A stretch of DNA of 64,000 nt, from assembly GCF_900176275.1 (NCBI RefSeq), contig NZ_FWXD01000008.1:1-64000 (forward strand), read 5' to 3'. The position numbers were made by a program, and so were the translations under genes. The notes beneath the pieces were generated by a model. It did no database searches and was not told where the DNA came from. It saw only the letters and a list, made by a program, of their open reading frames with translations. The DNA comes from Andreprevotia lacus DSM 23236 (lineage in GTDB: Bacteria; Pseudomonadota; Gammaproteobacteria; Burkholderiales; Chitinibacteraceae). Shown in pieces: positions 19,513 through 29,799 of the stretch. Position 1 is the first letter of the stretch. Every line of letters begins with the position of its first letter.

Positions 19513-19541
19513 TTCGCGTCCGGCCTCGCCACCGCTACAAT
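19513..19541 (+). promoter_or_regulatory. Possible smc promoter
   Basis: TACAAT (19536-19541) is a good -10 hexamer, with TTCGCG (19513-19518) 17 bases upstream as a weak -35. It would start transcription about 23 bases before the GTG of smc. Confidence 0.4.
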
Positions 19542-19570
19542 CAGCGCACGCAACGCAATAGTCACCCTCA

Positions 19571-22500
19571 GTGCGCCTTACTCACATTAAGCTGGCCGGC
19601 TTCAAATCCTTCGTTGACCCTACGAGCATTCATGTTCCAGGCCAGCGCGTGGCTATTTGCGGGCCGAACGGGTGCGGCAAGTCGAACGTGATCGATGCGG
19701 TACGCTGGGTGCTGGGCGAATCGTCGGCCAAGCAGTTGCGCGGCGAATCGATGCAGGACGTCATTTTCAATGGCTCGACCACGCGCAAGGCGGTCAGCCG
19801 GGCCTCGGTCGAGTTGGTGTTCGATAACGCCGAGGGGCTGGCGGCAGGGCAGTGGAGCCAGTATGCCGAGATATCCATCAAACGCCTGCTGACGCGGCAG
19901 GGCGAATCGTCGTACTACATCAACAACCTGCAAGTGCGCCGGCGCGACATTACCGATCTGTTCCTGGGCACCGGGGTGGGCAAGGGCGGCTACGCCATCA
20001 TTGAGCAGGGCATGATTGCCCGCATCATCGAATCCAAGCCCGAAGAGCTGCGGCACTTTCTGGAAGAAGCTGCCGGCGTTTCCAAATACAAGGAGCGCCG
20101 CAAGGAGACCGAATCGCGGCTGGCCGACACGCGCGACAACCTGGCGCGGGTGGACGACATCCAGCAGGAACTGACGCGCCAGCTGGAAAAACTGCAGGCG
20201 CAGGCTGAGGTCGCGGCACAGTTCCAGCAACTGAAGGACAGCATTACCGAGAAGCAGAACCTGCTGGCGCTGCAACGCAAGCTGGATGCCGCGCGCGACG
20301 TCGAGAACGCGCGCCGCGACATCGACACTGCACAAAACGCGCTCGAAGCACAACTGGCAGAGCTGCGCGCGCTGGAAGCCGCGCTGGAAACGCTGCGCGA
20401 AGAACACTTCACCGCCAGCGATGCGCTGCACGATGCGCAGGGTGCCCTGTATGACGCCAACGCCGGTGTGGCCCGGCTGGAACAGCAACTGCTGCACCTG
20501 CGCCAGACGCGCGAACGGCTGACCCAGCAGCTGGCTGGTGTGCGTGCCGATCTGGCGCGGCTGACGCAAAGCCGCAGCGAGCTGGTGCGCGAGCACGAAG
20601 AGTGGGCGGGCCGCCACGAGGAAGGCCAGTTTGCCGCCGAAGAGGCCACCTTGGCCTTCGAGGAAGAAAACCAGCGCTTGCCCGAGCTGGAAACTGCGCT
20701 GCGCAATGCCGATACGGCATTCCAATCGGCGCGCGATGCGCTGGCCGCAGCGCGTTCCCGCGCGCAACTGGCGCAACAGCAGATTGCCCACCAGCAGAAA
20801 ACGTTGACCACCCTGAAGGCACGTCAGGAAAGACTGGATGGCGAGCTGGCGCGGCTGGGGCAGGGCGATGCCGATGTACTGGGCGAGCAGCGTGAAGTAC
20901 TTGCCACGCTGGCGCTGGAAATTGAAGAAAGTACGCTGGCCATTGCCGATACCGAGGCCGCCCAGCAGGCCGGACGCGAGCAGCAGGCTGCATTGCGCAG
21001 CGAGCGCGAGCAGGTGCGTGTTGATGTGGCGCAGCTGTCGGCGCGGATCGCTGCACTGCAGGACATGCTGCGTCAGGATGATGACCAGCCGCTGGCCGAC
21101 TGGTTGCAGCGGCACGGGCTGGATGCGCTGCCACCCTTGTTCGATACGCTGGATGTAGACCCGGAATGGGCCGATGCAGTGGAAGCCCTGCTGGGCGAGC
21201 GCTTGTTGGCGCGCTGGGCGGACACTGTGCCGGACGACGCAGCGCCGGGTCGGCAAATGCTGGCCTTGCCGGGTAATGCGTCGGTACCGTCAATGGTGCC
21301 GGGCTTGTCCCCGTTGCTGGACAAGGTGCGCTGCCGCGACGCGCGCTGGCAGGCACACTTGAGGCACTGGCTGGCTGGCGTTTACTGCGTGGCCGATATA
21401 CCGGCAGCGCTGGCGCAGCGCGCGCTATTGCCGGCGGGTGTGCAGCTGGTAACACCGCAGGGCCACCGACTGGATGCCATGGCGCTGCATTTCGGCGGCA
21501 ACGAGGCCGGCAACGGTCTGGTGGCACGCAAGCAAGCGCTGCATGAGGCAGAAGCGCAACTGCAGCAACTGACGCCACGTTTGACCACGCTGGACGAACA
21601 GCTGGCTGCAACCGAACAACAACTCGCCCAACGAGAGCAACAGCTGCGCAGTCTGCGTCCCGCACTGCAGCAGCAGCGCGATCAGGCCGGCAAGGTGGAG
21701 CGCGAACTGGCGCGTGCCGAAGAAGCCAACCGCCAGGCGCAGGCGCAGCGCACGCAGCTGCAGGACGAACGCGAACTGATTGCTCAGCAGCTGGAAGAGG
21801 AAATGCTGGCGCAGGACGAAGCACAGGCATTGATTGATAACGCCAGTGACGCGTTGCTGCCATTGGAAGAAGCACTCGACAACGCGCGGCTGGCCAAATC
21901 CGAGGCCGAAGCCGCGTGCGAGCTGCAACGCAGCCGCTTGCGTCAGGCCGAACGCCATGCACAGGAAGCACGGTTTGCCGTGCAGGCAGCCGATGCACGC
22001 CGTGGCGAGCTGACGCGACGGCAGGAAGAGCTGGACACCCAACAGTCAGTGCAGGAAGAGCGCGCCGAAACGCTGGCCATCGAGCTGGAAGAGATCGACG
22101 AAGGCGAGTTCGACGTCGATTTCCAGCAGGCGGTGAACCTGCGCAGCGAAAAGGAACTGGCACTGGCACGGGCGCGTGATGCGCTGAATGGCTACGCGCA
22201 GACCATGCGCGAGCGCGAGGCGGAAAAACAGCGTATCGAGCTGGGTCTGGAACCGGCGCGCGAGCAGGTGAGCGCGGCACGCCTCAAAGAACAGGAAGCA
22301 AGACTGGCGCTGGAGCGCTTTGCCGAAGAACTGGCCGAAGCGGGTGCCGATGAGGCGGTGTTGCGTGAAAAGCTGGGCGCAGGGGTGAAGATATCTACCC
22401 TGACCGCAGAAATCGGCCGGCTCAGCCAGGCGGTGAACAATCTGGGCGCGGTCAATCTGGCCGCGCTGGAAGAACTGAATTCAGCGCGCGAGCGCGCTGG

Positions 22501-23065
22501 CTATCTGCAAGCGCAGGCGGCCGACCTGAACGCGGCGATTGAAACGCTGGAATCGGCCATCCGCCGCATTGACCGGGAAACACGCACCCTGCTGCAGGAC
22601 ACCTACGACACCGTCAACGCCAATCTGAAAGAGCTGTTCCCCACGTTGTTTGGTGGTGGCCACGCCGAGCTGGTACTGACCGGAGACGAAATTCTGGACG
22701 CCGGTTTGCAGATCATGGCGCAGCCGCCCGGTAAAAAGAACAGTACCATCCACCTGCTTTCCGGCGGCGAGAAAGCACTGACGGCGCTGAGTCTGGTATT
22801 CTCGCTGTTCAGGCTCAATCCCGCGCCCTTCTGTATTCTGGATGAGGTGGATGCCCCGCTCGACGATGCGAACACCTTGCGCTATTGCGAACTGGTGAAA
22901 AAAATGGCCGATCGCACGCAATTCCTCTATATCAGTCACAACCGGCTGGCGATGGAGATGGCCGAGCAGCTGGTGGGCGTCACCATGCAGGAACAAGGTG
23001 TGTCGCGGGTGGTCTCTGTGGATATCGAAGCCGCGCTGGAAATGCGTGATGCCGTGCCCGCCTGA
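19571..23065 (+). CDS. smc: Chromosome segregation ATPase SMC
   Basis: A condensin-type ATPase that compacts and segregates the chromosome. Walker A is GPNGCGKS at residues 31-38. Two very long coiled-coil arms (about 165-505 and 660-1000) flank a hinge around residues 510-650. The ABC signature LLSGGEKALTALSL and Walker B CILDEVDAPLDD lie near the C-terminus. It is 1164 residues long. Translation starts at GTG; the sequence MRLTHIKLAGFKSF is the standard SMC start. It is followed by zipA after 48 bp, a gene order common in beta- and gammaproteobacteria. Confidence 0.97.
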   Translation: MRLTHIKLAGFKSFVDPTSIHVPGQRVAICGPNGCGKSNVIDAVRWVLGESSAKQLRGESMQDVIFNGSTTRKAVSRASVELVFDNAEGLAAGQWSQYAEISIKRLLTRQGESSYYINNLQVRRRDITDLFLGTGVGKGGYAIIEQGMIARIIESKPEELRHFLEEAAGVSKYKERRKETESRLADTRDNLARVDDIQQELTRQLEKLQAQAEVAAQFQQLKDSITEKQNLLALQRKLDAARDVENARRDIDTAQNALEAQLAELRALEAALETLREEHFTASDALHDAQGALYDANAGVARLEQQLLHLRQTRERLTQQLAGVRADLARLTQSRSELVREHEEWAGRHEEGQFAAEEATLAFEEENQRLPELETALRNADTAFQSARDALAAARSRAQLAQQQIAHQQKTLTTLKARQERLDGELARLGQGDADVLGEQREVLATLALEIEESTLAIADTEAAQQAGREQQAALRSEREQVRVDVAQLSARIAALQDMLRQDDDQPLADWLQRHGLDALPPLFDTLDVDPEWADAVEALLGERLLARWADTVPDDAAPGRQMLALPGNASVPSMVPGLSPLLDKVRCRDARWQAHLRHWLAGVYCVADIPAALAQRALLPAGVQLVTPQGHRLDAMALHFGGNEAGNGLVARKQALHEAEAQLQQLTPRLTTLDEQLAATEQQLAQREQQLRSLRPALQQQRDQAGKVERELARAEEANRQAQAQRTQLQDERELIAQQLEEEMLAQDEAQALIDNASDALLPLEEALDNARLAKSEAEAACELQRSRLRQAERHAQEARFAVQAADARRGELTRRQEELDTQQSVQEERAETLAIELEEIDEGEFDVDFQQAVNLRSEKELALARARDALNGYAQTMREREAEKQRIELGLEPAREQVSAARLKEQEARLALERFAEELAEAGADEAVLREKLGAGVKISTLTAEIGRLSQAVNNLGAVNLAALEELNSARERAGYLQAQAADLNAAIETLESAIRRIDRETRTLLQDTYDTVNANLKELFPTLFGGGHAELVLTGDEILDAGLQIMAQPPGKKNSTIHLLSGGEKALTALSLVFSLFRLNPAPFCILDEVDAPLDDANTLRYCELVKKMADRTQFLYISHNRLAMEMAEQLVGVTMQEQGVSRVVSVDIEAALEMRDAVPA

Positions 23066-23113
23066 CCTAATGCCATTACGAATAACTCCCCTCAAATCGA
23101 CCGATAGACAACC

Positions 23114-24394
23114 ATGACCGATTTGCAACTGGGTTCACTGATTGCCGGTGGCGCGCTGGTCGCCGCCGTATACGGATTCAACTGGTGGCAGGAATACCGC
23201 TACCGCAAGCAGGCCAACAAGGCCTTTGCCCGCAATCAGCCCGATGTTTTGCTGGATACGCCCAAGAACATGGTGCGCAGTGCCGCCGGCACGCGGCTGG
23301 AGCCGACCGTGGCCGCGCCGCGCACTGAAGCGCGGCAGGAGCCGCAACTGCCCACCGGCGTGCCCGACGACTTCGATGATGATCTCGACGATGACATCCC
23401 CGTCGTGAACACCCCGGCCCCGGTACGCACTGCGGCACCTGCACCAGTGCGGGCGCCCGAGCCTGTGCCGGAACCAGTGCGCCCCGTGGTGCGCGAGCCG
23501 GCCCCTGCGCCTCAACCCGTCATGCGTGAGCCCGTGGTACGCGAAATTGCCGTACGTGAACCGGCGCCGGCGCGTGGTTCGCTGGATGGCGAAGATGTCG
23601 AGGTACTGGCCACCAGCCAGCTTGATCCCAAGCTCGATTTCGTTGCTGAAATCCATGCTGGTGAATTGATTGCAGCCGCAGATATCCCGACCTTGCCCGC
23701 CGGCAAGCGCGTGGAAATCATCGGCCTGAATGTCGATGACCAGTGGGAGATCGTTACCCCCAACAGCCGTTCGTCGTTTGCCGAGCTGCGCGTGGGCCTG
23801 CAACTGGCTGACCGACAGGGCGCGTTGACACAAGAACAGCTGAATGCATTCTGCATGGGCGTGCAGCAGTTCGCCGATGATTTCGAAGCTGTCGTCACCT
23901 TCCCGCAACGCAGCGCCAAGCTGCAGGCCGCTGCCGATCTGGATGCGTTCTGCGCCGATGTTGATGTGCTGATCGGCTTGAACATCCTGGCCGTAACGCA
24001 ACCGTTTGCCATGGACAAGGTGCGTGCACTGGCCGAGCAGGCCGGGCTGGCGCGCGCCGGTGATGGCCTGTTCCACTACAAGAGCGATTCGGGCAAGACC
24101 CTGTTTACGCTGTCCAACCAGAACCAGCGCCCGTTTGGCCCGACCTCGGAAGGGCTGACGCTGCTGTTCGACGTGCCGCGCGTGGCAGGTGGCTTGGCCG
24201 TGTTTGACTACCTGAACGAGTTTGCCCACACACTGGCCAATACGCTGGCTGGCGATCTGGTGGACGACAACGGCAAGCCGCTGACTTCGGCCAGTCTGGC
24301 CAATATCCGCAAGCAGCTGGCCGGCATCTATGCCCGCATGGATGACCGTGGCATTGCGCCGGGCTCGATGGCGGCGCTGCGCCTGTTTGCCTGA
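23114..24394 (+). CDS. zipA: Cell division protein ZipA
   Basis: Anchors FtsZ filaments to the inner membrane at the division site. One N-terminal transmembrane helix (about residues 7-22) is followed by a charged stretch and then a long Pro/Ala/Val/Arg-rich linker (about 95-160), as in ZipA. The C-terminal ~250 residues are the FtsZ-binding ZipA domain, with EIIGLNVDDQW and a VPRVAGGLAVFDYL strand. Length is 426 residues. Its position between smc and ligA supports the call. Confidence 0.93.
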   Translation: MTDLQLGSLIAGGALVAAVYGFNWWQEYRYRKQANKAFARNQPDVLLDTPKNMVRSAAGTRLEPTVAAPRTEARQEPQLPTGVPDDFDDDLDDDIPVVNTPAPVRTAAPAPVRAPEPVPEPVRPVVREPAPAPQPVMREPVVREIAVREPAPARGSLDGEDVEVLATSQLDPKLDFVAEIHAGELIAAADIPTLPAGKRVEIIGLNVDDQWEIVTPNSRSSFAELRVGLQLADRQGALTQEQLNAFCMGVQQFADDFEAVVTFPQRSAKLQAAADLDAFCADVDVLIGLNILAVTQPFAMDKVRALAEQAGLARAGDGLFHYKSDSGKTLFTLSNQNQRPFGPTSEGLTLLFDVPRVAGGLAVFDYLNEFAHTLANTLAGDLVDDNGKPLTSASLANIRKQLAGIYARMDDRGIAPGSMAALRLFA

Positions 24395-24420
24395 TGCTGT
24401 TGTTCCGTTGAACCTTGATG

Positions 24421-24440
24421 CGCCGCTGTTTTCAGCGGCG
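24421..24440 (+). terminator. Hairpin after zipA
   Basis: A perfect 8-bp stem (CGCCGCTG/CAGCGGCG) with a TTTT loop lies 26 bases after the zipA stop codon. No T-run follows, so it may attenuate rather than fully end transcription into the YciI-like gene and ligA. Confidence 0.4.
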
Positions 24441-24473
24441 CATTGCATTCCACAGCCCAAAAACCTGTTGATC

Positions 24474-24770
24474 ATGCGCTACATCGTCCGCTTTCATGAC
24501 CGACCCGATACCGCTGCATTGCGCCATGAGGTGCTGGCGGCGCATCTGGCTTGGCTGGAACAGCACCGGGATCAAGTGCTGGTGGCTGGCTCGTTGTGGC
24601 CCGAGGCTGCGGAGCGCGCAGAAGGTGGCTTGTGGATCGTCGAAGCCGATAGCGAGGCCGCGATTCGCGACTGGATGCAAACCGACCCTTTCTGGACCTG
24701 CGGCCTGCGTGCCAGCGTGGAAATCTTCCGCTGGCGCAAGGCCTTCCCCGAACGCAACGTGGCGGTCTAA
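24474..24770 (+). CDS. YciI-like protein
   Basis: A 98-residue YCII-family protein (ferredoxin-like alpha/beta fold, dimeric in characterised members). It shows an N-terminal RYIVRFHDR strand, a conserved His in AAHLAWLEQH, and WPEAAERAEGGLWIVEAD followed by DPFWTCGL, all typical of the family. The ATG at 24474 is preferred to an in-frame upstream codon at 24330, which lies inside zipA. The biochemical role is unknown. It sits 15 bp before ligA, so the two are probably cotranscribed. Confidence 0.85.
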   Translation: MRYIVRFHDRPDTAALRHEVLAAHLAWLEQHRDQVLVAGSLWPEAAERAEGGLWIVEADSEAAIRDWMQTDPFWTCGLRASVEIFRWRKAFPERNVAV

Positions 24771-27185
<2,415 letters not shown>

Positions 27186-27187
27186 TT

Positions 27188-27252
27188 GTTTAAATTTTTA
27201 AACTTCACATTCCGGGAATTCGTGCTTGACGGGTTTGTTCATTTGAATAAAC
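27188..27252 (+). promoter_or_regulatory. AT-rich operator-like region before the HTH-galU gene
   Basis: Two GTTT...AAAC inverted repeats stand in the 67-bp gap. One is GTTTAAA-TT-TTTAAAC (27188-27203); the other is GTTTGTTCAT/TTGAATAAAC (27233-27252, 8 of 10 positions symmetric), ending at the first ATG. A small TTCCGGGAA palindrome and a TTGACG hexamer (27226-27231) lie between them. The layout suits self-regulation by the adjacent Cro-like segment; this is an inference. Confidence 0.4.
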
Positions 27253-27444
27253 ATGGCTGCGATGAATAAGCAGGAAGCCATCCATTTGTTCGGCAGCCAG
27301 ACGCGGCTGGCCGATGCGCTCGGACTCGGGCGCTCGGCCGTTTCGCAATGGCCTGATGAACTCGCCCAGCGCCAGGCCGATCAGGTCCGTGGCGCTGCGT
27401 TGCGGCTTGGCTTGTTGGCTCAACCCCTCGCAAGGACTGATTCG
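27253..27444 (+). CDS. Cro-like helix-turn-helix segment, in frame with galU
   Basis: Codons 1-64 of an open frame that runs on without a stop into galU. The segment matches small Cro/YdaS-type DNA-binding proteins: [13 protein letters not shown], then the helix-turn-helix [17 protein letters not shown], then a [15 protein letters not shown] tail typical of this family. Starts are possible at 27253 or 27262, with no clear ribosome-binding site. Because galU has its own good Shine-Dalgarno site, the segment could be made as an HTH-GalU fusion, poorly expressed, or decayed. The end coordinate given here is the last base before the galU ATG, not a stop codon. Confidence 0.6.
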
Positions 27445-28317
27445 ATGCAGAAGGTACGTAAAGCGGTATTCCCGGTTGCCGGCATGGGCACGCGTTTCCT
27501 GCCCGCCACCAAGGCCAGCCCGAAAGAAATGATGCCGGTGGTGGACAAGCCGCTGATCCAGTACGCCGTGGAAGAGGCGCTGGATGCCGGTATCACCGAA
27601 ATGGTGTTCATCACCGGCCGTAACAAGCGCAGCATCGAAGACCACTTCGACAAGGCCTACGAGCTGGAAAACGAGCTGGAAGCCAAGGGCAAGCAGAAGC
27701 TGCTGGATATCCTGCAGTCCATCATCCCGAAGTCGGTCACCTGCATCTATATCCGCCAGCCAGAAGCACTGGGTCTGGGCCATGCGGTGCTGTGCGCACA
27801 GCCGGTGGTGGGCGACGAGCCGTTTGCGGTGATCCTGGCCGACGACCTGATTGATGGCGGCACCAACTCCGAAATGGCGCGCATGGTCGAAGTGTTCGGC
27901 GATACGCATTGCGCGGTGCTGGGCGTGGAAGAAGTACCGCACGAGGACACCAGCTCCTATGGCATCGTCGAAGTGAACGACGTGAACGGCAAGCTGCGCA
28001 TCAGCAATATCGTCGAGAAGCCGAAGCCGGAAGAAGCACCGTCCAATCTGGCCGTGGTGGGGCGTTACATCCTCACACCGCGCATTTTCCATCATCTGCA
28101 GCATGTGCAGCCGGGCAAGGGCGGCGAGATCCAGCTCACCGACGGCATTTTCGCGCTGATGCAAGAGCAACACATCCTGGCGCACAAGCTCAAGGGTACG
28201 CGTTACGACTGCGGCTCCAAGCTGGGCTATCTGAAGGCCACCCTGGCGTACGGCCTGAAGCACCCGGAAGTCGGTGACGAATTTGCTGCATATCTGAAAG
28301 ATTTTTGCCGCGTGTAA
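27445..28317 (+). CDS. galU: UTP--glucose-1-phosphate uridylyltransferase GalU
   Basis: Makes UDP-glucose from UTP and glucose-1-phosphate for envelope polysaccharides. The N-terminal nucleotide loop is [20 protein letters not shown], followed by [13 protein letters not shown]; Asp of VILADDLID binds the metal; the C-terminus has [10 protein letters not shown] and [11 protein letters not shown]. The 290-residue length is standard. The ATG at 27445 is preceded by AAGGA at 8 bases and gives the normal GalU N-terminus ([13 protein letters not shown]). The frame is open 64 codons further upstream through an HTH segment. A strong terminator follows. Confidence 0.95.
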   Translation: MQKVRKAVFPVAGMGTRFLPATKASPKEMMPVVDKPLIQYAVEEALDAGITEMVFITGRNKRSIEDHFDKAYELENELEAKGKQKLLDILQSIIPKSVTCIYIRQPEALGLGHAVLCAQPVVGDEPFAVILADDLIDGGTNSEMARMVEVFGDTHCAVLGVEEVPHEDTSSYGIVEVNDVNGKLRISNIVEKPKPEEAPSNLAVVGRYILTPRIFHHLQHVQPGKGGEIQLTDGIFALMQEQHILAHKLKGTRYDCGSKLGYLKATLAYGLKHPEVGDEFAAYLKDFCRV

Positions 28318-28338
28318 TCAACACTTAGGCAAACAGAG

Positions 28339-28367
28339 GGGCGGGCCTGCTGGCACCGCCCTTTTTT
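28339..28367 (+). terminator. Intrinsic terminator of galU
   Basis: GGGCGG (28339-28344) and CCGCCC (28356-28361) form a stem directly followed by six T residues (28362-28367). It separates galU from the phosphoramidate/glycan operon. Confidence 0.9.
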
Positions 28368-28405
28368 ATTCCTTAAGATGCAATGAACAAGGGAGAGACA
28401 AACGC

Positions 28406-28480
28406 ATGCCCGTCGTTCCGGCGCTGCAGCGCCGCGTAGTGCGCAAGGCCAGTTCATTTGCATGGGGTTGCCATGGCTGA
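28406..28480 (+). CDS. Putative 24-residue leader peptide upstream of the phosphoramidate operon
   Basis: The ATG at 28406 has a good Shine-Dalgarno site (GGAGAG, about 8 bases upstream), better than that of the following kinase gene. It opens a 24-codon frame (MPVVPALQRRVVRKASSFAW and four more residues). Its TGA (28478-28480) overlaps the kinase start (ATG at 28473), an arrangement suited to translational coupling. A perfect 16-bp palindrome (28419-28434) lies inside it. No homologue is known to me, so coding is tentative. Confidence 0.35.
   Translation: MPVVPALQRRVVRKASSFAWGCHG
28419..28434. repeat. Perfect 16-bp palindrome in the operon leader
   Basis: CGGCGCTGCAGCGCCG is its own reverse complement. 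It lies 39 bases before the first kinase codon and could be a protein-binding site or form a hairpin in the leader RNA. Confidence 0.5.
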
Positions 28481-29006
28481 TGCCCGGGTTTATTGGGTGA
28501 CAGGTCTGGCTGGTGCCGGCAAGACCACCATAGGCACGGCGCTGTATGAGCGCCTGCTGGCGGCTGGCCGCCGTGCGGTGCTGCTTGATGGCGACCGCCT
28601 GCGCGAGGTATTTGGCGGGCAGCATGGCTATAGCGTGGAAGAGCGGCGCCATCTGGCCATGTGCTATGCGCGACTGTGCAAGATGCTGCATGACCAGGGG
28701 GCAGACGTGGTGTGTGCAACGGTCTCGATGTTCGCTGCAGTGCGGCACTGGAATCGCAGCAATATCGATGGTTATAGCGAGGTCTATGTCGTTGCGCCGG
28801 AGAATCATCTGTTCGAGCGCCGCGCTTTTTATGCCGATCCGGCAGCATCGCACGAGGTGGTCGGGCTTAACCCGGCTTACGAGCTGCCTACCAATCCCGA
28901 CGTGATTATCCATAATGATGCTCAAACGGCCCCGGCACAGCTGGCCGAGCATATTCTTTCCACGCTGGGCATTACCTTGCCACAGCCCGGCGGGCCGGTG
29001 GCGTAA
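28473..29006 (+). CDS. Adenylylsulfate-kinase-like protein, predicted cytidine diphosphoramidate kinase (Cj1415-like)
   Basis: A 177-residue P-loop kinase of the CysC family. Walker A is GLAGAGKTT (Lys17), followed by LLDGDRLREVFGG and a typical VYVVAPENHLFERR segment. There are no sulfate-assimilation genes (cysD, cysN, cysH) around it. Instead the cluster holds homologues of Campylobacter Cj1416, Cj1417 and Cj1418. There the CysC-like Cj1415 phosphorylates the 3'-OH of cytidine diphosphoramidate, and that is the predicted role here. The start at 28473 follows ATGGGGTTGCC; a TTG at 28458 is less likely. It is the first large gene of the operon. Confidence 0.8.
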   Translation: MADARVYWVTGLAGAGKTTIGTALYERLLAAGRRAVLLDGDRLREVFGGQHGYSVEERRHLAMCYARLCKMLHDQGADVVCATVSMFAAVRHWNRSNIDGYSEVYVVAPENHLFERRAFYADPAASHEVVGLNPAYELPTNPDVIIHNDAQTAPAQLAEHILSTLGITLPQPGGPVA

Positions 29007-29042
29007 GCCACGGCACCATTGAATTTATCCAGGAGCGCTGCC

Positions 29043-29795
29043 TTGAAAACCGAATGGGACTACACCACACTCGCTGACGCTTATCTGCAGCGGCCCGACT
29101 ATGCCGACAGCGCGATTGACGATCTGGTCAAGCTGGCTGGCGTCAAGGCGGGCGACCCGGTTTGCGACGTGGGCGCCGGCGTGGCGCACCTGACCCTGAT
29201 GCTGGCTGCGCGCGGCTTCCAGGTGGTGGCAGTAGAGCCGAACGACGCGATGCGTGCCAACGGCATCAAGCGTACCGAGGCACTGGGCAATGTGCGCTGG
29301 CACGAGGGCACGGGTGAGCATACCGGCCAGCCGGATCACGCTTATGCGCTGGTGACCTTTGGCTCGTCGTTCAACGTGACCGACCGCCCGGCAGCGCTAA
29401 AGGAAACCCAGCGCATCCTGAAATCGCGTGGCTGGTTTGCCTGCATGTGGAACCACCGCGATCTGGATGATCCGATCCAGTCGCGCATTGAGGCCATCAT
29501 CCGCGAGCATGTCGAGGGCTATGGCTACGGCACGCGTCGTGAAGACCAGACCGACGTCATCAATGCCAGCGGCCTGTTCGGCCCTGTCCACCGCATTGAA
29601 GGCAAGGTGCTGCATCAGCAGGGTATTGAAGATTGCATCGAGGCCTGGCGCTCGCACGCCACCCTGCAGCGTCAGGCGGGTGACCGCTTCACTGCGGTGG
29701 TCGAAGCCATTGCCGCTTATCTGCGTGGTCTGGGTGTGGACAGCATCCCGATCCCCTACGTGACCAATCTGTGGGCAGCGCAACTGAAGGACTGA
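29043..29795 (+). CDS. SAM-dependent methyltransferase (candidate phosphoramidate O-methyltransferase)
   Basis: A class I methyltransferase. The SAM-binding motif is VCDVGAGVAHLTLMLAARGF, followed by the acidic VVAVEPND, a later motif TFGSSFNV and a post-motif KSRGWFACMWNHRD. The TTG start at 29043 is chosen because AGGAG lies 7 bases before it; no ATG fits. Length is 250 residues. In Campylobacter the phosphoramidate is O-methylated and its locus holds methyltransferases (Cj1419, Cj1420). This gene sits between the kinase and the glutamine kinase, so it is the natural candidate. The target is inferred from context; methylation of a sugar hydroxyl is the alternative. Confidence 0.75.
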   Translation: MKTEWDYTTLADAYLQRPDYADSAIDDLVKLAGVKAGDPVCDVGAGVAHLTLMLAARGFQVVAVEPNDAMRANGIKRTEALGNVRWHEGTGEHTGQPDHAYALVTFGSSFNVTDRPAALKETQRILKSRGWFACMWNHRDLDDPIQSRIEAIIREHVEGYGYGTRREDQTDVINASGLFGPVHRIEGKVLHQQGIEDCIEAWRSHATLQRQAGDRFTAVVEAIAAYLRGLGVDSIPIPYVTNLWAAQLKD

Positions 29796-29799
29796 TTGC

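Noticed and set aside
20409-22280. Long open frames (over 550 codons) on the minus strand of smc
   Set aside because: They are Pro/Arg/Ala-rich or Gln/Leu-rich mirror frames of the coiled-coil coding sequence, without known domains.
28473-29006. Annotation as adenylylsulfate kinase for sulfate assimilation
   Set aside because: No cysD, cysN or cysH neighbours exist; the partners are homologues of the Campylobacter phosphoramidate enzymes, where a CysC-like kinase acts on CDP-amidate.
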